Shown here: one piece after another, positions 46,601 to 55,600 of the stretch
Position numbering within the stretch: position 1 is the first letter of the stretch
Layout of the letters: each line of letters begins with the position of its first letter
NCBI RefSeq assembly: GCF_015706575.1
Contig: NW_024037055.1
Location: 11,508,262-11,572,261 of the forward strand
Source of the DNA: Patiria miniata
Taxonomy: Eukaryota; Echinodermata; Asteroidea; Valvatida; Asterinidae
Direction of reading: 5' to 3'
DNA: 64,000 bases
Translations under genes and position numbers: made by a program
Notes under the pieces: model-generated
The model's input: the letters and a program-made list of their open reading frames with translations, nothing else
Databases searched by the model: none
What the model was told of the DNA's origin: nothing

Positions 46601-49600
46601 TTGGCCGGAGGACTAATGCGAGCGCGGAGCGCGAAGCCCTTACGGAGAGGGTTCCGGGGCCCGCTTAAGGGCCCCGGGAAATTTTGGATCGCAGATGCTC
46701 TGTGGTGCAGTCTGAGACGTTTCCTGGCCACTTTCCCCTGATTTTTTTTAGCAGAAGTTTTAAAATTATGAGGGGATATTTTTGTTTCATTTGTTTCAAA
46801 TGCATATAGGCCTATACACTCTTGCTCCTATGAAGTTTCTTCTGTATTCAAAGCCTAAAGTTGAGAACGTGCACATAATTTGTAATTGTTCCGCGCTCGG
46901 TTACATAACTGACATGAATTTAAATATTTCATTATAGCGGGTGCATATTTGGGGAGTGTGTCAAACTGGCATGAAACGTATCAGAAAAATATTTTAATAG
47001 AATCTGAAGTGGCCATTGTTTGATTTTGTTTAGTCACCAAGCCCAGAGCGTGAAAACGGTTTGACTTCATACGTATTGTACGCGGCAGTTGTCCGCGAGT
47101 CTCATGGACGTATGAGGCGCTAAAAAATACGTGAAATAAGACTCCACTACAGTTTGTTTTACCTTGGTTTTATCCGCGTACCGTGCGGCCATCATAACCC
47201 GCGCATAAAGTCTTAAGGTCGGTTTTCACGGGGCACGCGAACGATTTGCGAAGGATGCAAATGTCGAAAAAATGGCAAAGTCCAACATTCAGAGAAGTTT
47301 TTCTCTGAATGTCTCCCAACAATGGAGTCGTAAACCATTCTTGCGCAGTTTGTGCGAAGTTCTCACAACGTATGTGCGAATGTCGTGTGTACCGTGACTG
47401 AACTACGGCCAGTCCACATACACAAAGAACACGCGACTTAAATGCGAACAACGCGAACGTTCTTCTGATTGCTCCTCCTGGGAACATTGGGCCTCTTGCA
47501 CACCTTCCATCTCCCCTGGCAGGGGGTTTGTCTTCCTCTTCTTGGTCAATCCGACACCTCGGCCACGACTCTTTCCTCCCTTGGGCGGCATGTTGCTGTC
47601 TTGAGTTGAAGTCAAATGAAGTAAATAAACCACCCACTGTTTAACCTATGAGGCTATAGTATGGGCCTACATAGCCTGCTTGCCTACAATACAGAATTCA
47701 CACAGAGTAGCAAATGCGCGAAATAGTCGTGCGCTTTATATAGGTCAAACGTGGTGTGGATTTGCCGCCAAACGTGCACCAAACGTTCGTGAGAATATCT
47801 CAAGAAGTACGCAAAAAGTTTGCGGAAAGGTCGATAAATAATCGGGCGAACTTCGCTTCCAAGCGCGAGACATTCTCCAAATTGTCGGGGTCTGTTTGAA
47901 GTCACCGCCATACACCTGCTTGAAGCCGACTTGATCCAAATTAATGTGTAGGACCTTGCTTGGCATTACTGATCTTGAAGGATTGCTTGGACTTGCAATG
48001 GGCTGTTGCTACTGCCTTGAAATCGCAACACGTCTATTCTGTACCGTACACATGTACGTTTAATGTTTGGCTAGAATGGCAACTTAATCAGCAGGAAGAA
48101 GTCGTATTCTGTTTCCTGATGTCCTGCTCGATCCTCCCGAATGCCTGATCCGCTGGCGGAAAACTGTGGCTGCGGACAGGAAATGTGTGCTCGATGCTTA
48201 GCTGTGGAAAGTTCTGTTTTCACATAGCAGCCAGCATTGCCAAAACCATTGATGTTCTTGTTTTGGTCAAAGCAGGAGTTTTAAAACAAGCGCAACCTTT
48301 GATACCTTTTCAGTTCATCTCCCACAACAGAAATGAAAAAGTGGTTTAAGGCCGAAGCCACCATGTTGCTGTCCTTGCAGTTCTGACTTGTAGCCAGATG
48401 TACAGATGAATGTCACCTTTTCCCTGTGGATTTCCTCGGCCGCAGTGATGAACGACACCAAAAACATAGAGGTAGAGCTGCCGCGAATAGGTTTGTCCGA
48501 TTGGGGACTTTGGCAGTACATGTACTAGATTCTCCATAGTGTCAAAACAAGTGGTGAATGAATCCTCAACGTCACCTCATTTTTTCATCTATAACACATC
48601 CCGGTCTACCCACATACGGTACCAAGTTTCGACCCGATCGGACTTACTGTTCTGTAGATATAGGACTTCAAAATATGCACGTTTGTCACGTGAACCCTGA
48701 TGACGTAATCATGATGTCACTCTTCGGAAAACAACTTTGCCATAAGGACATGCATATGCTTAATTTGAATGATGTATGGCGAAGTTCAATGCCAAAAGTG
48801 GCGTGTACTAAAATCGTGTACAAAGTCTATGGGATTTTGCATGGAACAAAAAGAAGAAACTAGGAAGAGGAAAAAAAAAAACCCAAACGGGGCTCACCCA
48901 AACGTATTTCTTTCCCCCCCCCCCCCAATATTTGTACAAAGTTCCCTTTTTTCTGAACAAGTGCCATTTTAAAAATAAAAATAGTGCCTTTTTTGTGCCA
49001 TCGAACGTTTTTGGTACCCTTTTAAAAAAAACTTTTGCATATGTATTGACCTGAAAAGCGCCATATATTGTCTGTAGTATGCATAATCATCAGATTTGAA
49101 CAGCTCCCCGATCAACAGATGGTACCAGGCCCCCCCCCCCCCACCCATCAAAATGACTTTGCTACTAGTACGCCACTGACTGGGGCCTTTTCTATTTAAA
49201 ACAAAATGTATTAATTAATATGAGATTTGTGACCAAGGGTACTATACTGAGTACTGATTTATAACAGAAATGCTCATGAATGAGGCCTTGCACAATGGCA
49301 CTTTCTCCTTGTTTACAGTCAAAGTGAAGTACTTTATACTGAAACTTCCCTAGCATTCCTCCTGTCAACATCATCTACCTTGAGTCGCCTCACCATGTAA
49401 GAAAGCAGGGTGGCATCCTGTTTAACTTTGTCTACAGTCAAGTAAAGCTGATTATGTGCATAGGTTAGATCTTCATTGGAGAGGGAAGTTGCCATACACG
49501 TTACGTACATTATGTGCACACAAAATGCTAGCAATTTTTCCATCACCTCTATGACGCGATTTTTTTTTGCAAGGGAGCGCACAGAATTGCGTGAATTGTT

Positions 49601-52600
49601 CCTCTTTTATTGCCCAATTGACGAAAGCACCACTGCCTCATCCAAATCATCAAAGTCCTCCATTATTATAGCTGAATTTTTGATGAAATATGCGGATATT
49701 TTAGCGCGAAGCGAGAGCGAACATGTGTGCCGCCATCATGAATCACCTGACTAATTTATGGTGCGCTGATTGGCTGAATGGAGTCGTCGGCTTTTGCGAA
49801 AAAAGTAGACTTGCGCATGTCGGTTTCTGAAACCAAACATGGAATTGCAAAGCAATTTACGTAGGACGTGTCGGGATTTGCAACGAAACAGATTTGATGA
49901 TCAGATAGAGGTTGCCACTGACTCTATAATGGTAGTCATGGTTTGTTTTCGGAACGAATGGTGTTTGTCGGTTTTTGCGCATGAACTCTTCACATGTACT
50001 CCTTCAACTTTTCGTAATAATTTGTATCATTTGCAATAATATGTCTAGCCTTCAACAGTCGCTATTAATTTCTGCAAAACACTTACCGATTGCCAATAGA
50101 AGACGACACACCATTTCACTTCGTTTGCGTGATGTCCACCATCTTGACGCAAGTGTTACCGACGACCAATTTCAAAGAGAATACTACTGTCCATGAAACA
50201 GCCGTATAAATTTCGCTTTACCAAAAGGTCATCCTCGTTCAAAAAATATATCTTTTCTTATTCAAAAATAGAACACATTGCGCTTACGATGTGTTTCGTG
50301 AAATCAGCCCCTGGTCAAGGTTCAGCTGAGCAATGGATACTGCACTTTTTGAGAAAAAAGTGAAACAACATGCACAAACAAAACTCTTCATTTCCAACTG
50401 AATGCAAATTGATCCTATGCCTTTAAGTTTCAAATGAATAATGAATTTGAGGCATTACATCCATAAAGAATCTTCAAAACTACTTGGTACCCCCTTGCGA
50501 ATAGTAGAGGAACATTAATCAGATTAAACCCAATCATTCATGATCAGCTTGGTCCCAACGAAGCATTAAAGTTGCAGTTACCATGCTATTTTCGAGTAGT
50601 CCAGGCACATATGTATACATGTTCTGTACCGTGTGTTTTATGATTGATTATTCCTTTGCTTAGATTTTAGCAGAGAGTCAGAGAAAGCAGCTTGTGAAAC
50701 TGATTGGCCAGATGTGGATGCTTTGGATCCATATTCTAAAAGTAAGATGCTTGCAGAAAGAGCAGCTTGGAGTTATCTGGAGGAGTTGAAAACAAAAGGC
50801 AAGTACAGAATTTATTTCTTCAATCTCTAATGGGCATCCATTCAATAGCACTTTGATGTACAAACAGGTTTTTCTGCAGTTAAGTTACCGCAACATGTAA
50901 CATAGAGGTAAACATATCCTTTCTTAGGCCCCCCCCCCCAAAAAGTCTCCGGCTTCTGGTATGGAGCTTGCCCCAAAAGTGGTGTGGCGACGCATTTTTT
51001 TTGTCGCTCTTTTTTTTTCTTCTCCAAATGTCGGCTGATGTTGCAGATGACACTTCGATCCCCTTAAAACTTAAAACAAAATATCCTTTGGAGTGGAGCT
51101 TGAGGTGACCTCAGTAAGGCCATCAGGCTTGAGAATTCTGCTCCCACTTACGATCTCGACCGACATAAATATTCTTCGGGAAATTTGGATAGTCAAGACA
51201 AAAATCAGAGAAAACGGTAGTAACGTTAGACCATACAGTGACATTGACATCGTGCATGAGCTGCTAGGCTGGTCATTAGCCTGCCTTCTTACATATTACG
51301 CTAGTGAAAGGCGTTTACAGGTTCCAGATACTCGACCATCGCTCCCTCAGTCAGGCTTCCAGGCGCACAATTGTAAAATTACAACACCATCTGCAAATGG
51401 GGCCTGACCAAATTCAGTGCAAAATATATGGGAACCAAGAGAGGCCACATAAAGCTTATACTCAATTGTAACCCCATCTAAAAACACGTTAAAATTGTGC
51501 AGCAGCAGGATTCCAGTCAAACCAGTGAGTTTGGCGGTTTTGAGACATCATCTTATGTTGAATTTTGAGACATCATCTTATGTTGAATTTTTTTTTTTAT
51601 ATATTTTCTAACGCGCCTGGCTACGGCGACGCGCGCACATACCAGAAGCCGGAGAATTTTAATTTTTTTTTTGGCCTTACTTATATTCATAGTTTTATTG
51701 TGTTCGTGCCAATGCTTAACCCTAACTCCCTAGGGGGTGTGCAAAATCATATTAAAATTGGAGGATTCAGGACTGTTAGGTTTAAAAGTGGAGATTCTAT
51801 ACTGCCCTCTGGTGGATATGGAATTCCATGGGATACGAGTGCGCATGCACAAAACCAGTAAGGAACGCACTGACACCAACCAGACGTCAAGTGAACAAAA
51901 ACGGGCAAAGAAGTGCCAGAAATTTACTACTTTTTTTGTTATAAAACTGAAAAATTACAATCACCAGTTGTAATGGGTGATATAGACAAAAGTGCAGCGG
52001 CGCACAGAAACAAGAAACGACAAAAACGGCACAAGACACTGTCGTTGCTAGGCCGAGCATGGGAATTGTGGACCCCCACAGAATAGACGTTTTTAGTTCT
52101 ATCATGATGAAAGAAATCTCCACATTGAGAGTGAAAATTTTCAGTTAAACAGTCCGAACTAATTCCCGAAATATTGTGAAAAAAAGCTGCTTTTATGTCA
52201 TTAACTTTTTCGCATTATTTTATCGCACAACTTTCTAACCTCAGCTTCTATATATGCGACAGTTTTGTATCATGATGCCGTATCTTGGCATTTCAGAATC
52301 ACAATTATCAATGCAATGTTGAATCATTACACCCCTTTCTTTGTCCAAAGTTGATCCCTGTGTAACATCTCTATGGTTACAGTGGATCCTGATTCTGCCC
52401 ATACCGGGCCCCTGCCTAATTGGACTATGTACAACATATGTTGCTGACAACTCCAATCAACAAAAAGTGTGTGTTAAACCCATCCACAATGTTGCTGAAA
52501 GATTTAAAAACCAATCAGTTCAGCCATTCTGTAATAAAATTGAGATTTTGTGGACACAGGTTAACATGTTGTCCCTTTACATTGTGGCCAGTTTGACATG

Positions 52601-55600
52601 AGTAGAAACAATAAGCTGAGGTAGGGAGTAATAAGTACTAACCTGTTGAATCAGTAAATGTGATATCAGATGTATTTAACAAGGGGTAAAGCTACAAAAA
52701 TCAGACGAGCCCAATTTTATGCCACACCGTGACCTAAGAATGGCCCAGCTATATCTGATCTGGATAAAACTTGCATATCTATGAAAGGATTTATATAACT
52801 CCTTTACAAAAATCGTTACATGATAATTTTTTCCCCTCAAACTGTGTTAACTGTAATTTTCAAACACACCATATATGTACATCTAGTTTTGATACTTGGC
52901 ACTGGTGGTTTTTCAAAAATAGAAATAAAAAGTTTGAAGGGACAAACACATGGTGTTGGGCTAGAGGTTTGTCTTTTTCGCATTGTTGATTGTTGATTGT
53001 TGTTGTTGATTGTTGATTGTTGATGTTAATTGTTGGTTGTTTATGTTGATGTTGATTGTTGATTGTTGATTGTTGATTGAATTTTACGGTGGTTGTTTAT
53101 GTTGATGTCGATTGTTGTTGATTAACGATTATTGGTGTTGATTGTTGATGATTGTTGATGTTGATTGTTGATGTTGATTGTTGATGTTGGTTATTGATGT
53201 TGAGTGTCATGATTGTTGATGTTAATCGTTGATGTTGATTGTTGATTGTTGATTGTTGATGTTGATGTTGATTGTTGAAAGTTGATTGTTGATGTTGATT
53301 AATGAATATTGATGTTGATTGTTGATGATTGTTGATGTTGATTGTTGATTGTTAATGTTGATTGTCGATGTTGATTGTTGATGTCAATGTTGAGGGTTGA
53401 GGGCTGAAAAATACCGCATGTAGTAATTATACAGAGAATGGTTAAAAAGAGTCAGGTGAGGATCTGCACGTGCGTATGCTGCTGTACTGTAAACTTGTTA
53501 AGTACATGTACAATCTTTACAAAAACGCATGAAATAGCTCATATCTCTAAAAGTAAAGGTCGCACACCATTGGCTCAATACAAAATATTGCTCGCCATAC
53601 CCTCTTTAACCCAATGTGCATGTTTTTAAGAAAAGAAGCGCCCAATTAAAAAAAAAGCGCCAGCCCAATTTTTGAGAATCATATGATGTCATCAGAAGTC
53701 AAAAATGTGCTTGCGTTAAGAAATTGTCATATAAACGTGTACAAAACACTGGTAAACACTTAAAATACATTGGTCCATCAAGCAGCCGTTACATGTAGCT
53801 CAATAGTTAACATACAACAGTCGTAAAACCAGACACTCACGAAGCGAGCACGGGGATTTCCCTTTTGTACGCAATCATTGCACACTGTTTTTCGGGAATT
53901 TCCCTTTTGTACGCAATTTGCTGTACACACAATGTACGTGGCATTAAATGAGTGTTTCAAGGCATAAGCGTGTTCAACTTCAAATTTCAAGGGGTCTTTT
54001 CATTGTAACTTCCGGTCTCATGACGTAATCAATTTTTTTTCGCGCACAGGTCTTGTCTGCATTAAGGTCATCATTTCTTTTAATTTTGAAGCGATTACCG
54101 CAAATGTCGCCACAGACATCAACTGAAAATGTGTTTTGGAATTTTTTTTACCTGCCGCTAGAGGGTGCTCAAACTCTTCATGGTGTCACCGATCAAAGGT
54201 CACCCCACCCACAGACTAACATCGTTGAAAGCAACTTCATATCTTTTTCCACTTTCAAATTATTAGGCACTTTCAGTTTCGACCGACGAAGGGTCACATG
54301 ATTTTGCACGCACAAGATAAATTGATGATCATGTATTATCATGTTGATTCCCGCAAAATTCAAATAGCGGTCTCGGACGGTTGATTTTATATTGAATTTC
54401 AAAGATTGAATTTATTATTTTTTGAAGTGACATCACGTGACCCATGATGACGTCATGATGACGTAATTGCAAAAAAAAGACATCTTCAGTAGGTTGTACA
54501 TTCATGTATTGACAGTTGAAGTTCATATTAGGCTTGAGCGGTTCCACTCTTCCTGGAGCCAGTTCCGGTTCCCAAAAAAGAGCCGGTTCTGAGTCGGAAT
54601 CAGCTCCCGGAAAGTTCAATGAAAAACATAAGCTCTGGAAATTACATGTAAAGAATAACTATGTCACCGTGTGAGGCCGTACTCCGTGGATTTCGACGTG
54701 CAATACACTGTACATGTTATTCTACTACGTATTTGTTTTCAAACAGTGTCTTTTTCCTGTGAAACTGCTAGATTTATTACTTTATTCTCAGTTCCTTTCC
54801 TATGATTTTATTTACCGTGATCACACTGTCATGCCGCCAAGAATAAATGATTCACTGCACGTGCACAGCACAAGTACACGAACACGCTACGTATACACTG
54901 GTATCTTGCTTTTAACAAACACGTGGAACCGGTCGAGTGCTGGAATTGGCTCCGATGGACCGGGCCCCATGTACAAATTTACTCCGGCTGATTCGAATGA
55001 GTAAAGGCGGTCCGGATCTCTATTATCTTGCAGGTATAGCAGCCTATTTTTCACCATGTGCGCCGATATCAAAAAGAAGTTTTAGAAATGAAGCATATAG
55101 GAATAATTTATTTTCATGCAACGGTAGATTCGAGACTCGTTTGGAGCTGGGGATTTTTTTACATGTACCCTGGCCCACTGCTCGTGAAATCCGAATCTCA
55201 AAACTCTGAGTGCTGTTCCCAGTACACGGGGGTCTGTACTCCGTGGGTAGAGCCGATTCTGGCAGCACTCATCGGAGCCGGGGCCGTCAGAGCCGATTCC
55301 AGCACTCAGAGCCTGTGTGATAAAAACATTGACTCATGTGAACAACGGACTCCTTTTTCGTGATCGTTCATTTTATTATCTACATGTATGCAGGAGCATG
55401 CGCAACATATTTTATAAACCTAAATTCATGCTACACCGATTGTCCAAACAGACTAGGATTGGGTTCAATGCAATGCACTGCGTGCATGCATGCAAGCCAA
55501 GTGGCCGAACTGCAAACATCGTATCTCCGATCTTTGCGATGTATTTGGAGTCTGTGGTTTTTCCTCGCCGTTGTTTTGACTAGCAAGATTAAATGATGTC

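Noticed and set aside
47170-47637. 155-codon minus frame
   Set aside because: It overlaps a second minus frame with a more protein-like start ([12 protein letters not shown]); neither shows a recognisable domain, so no gene is called.
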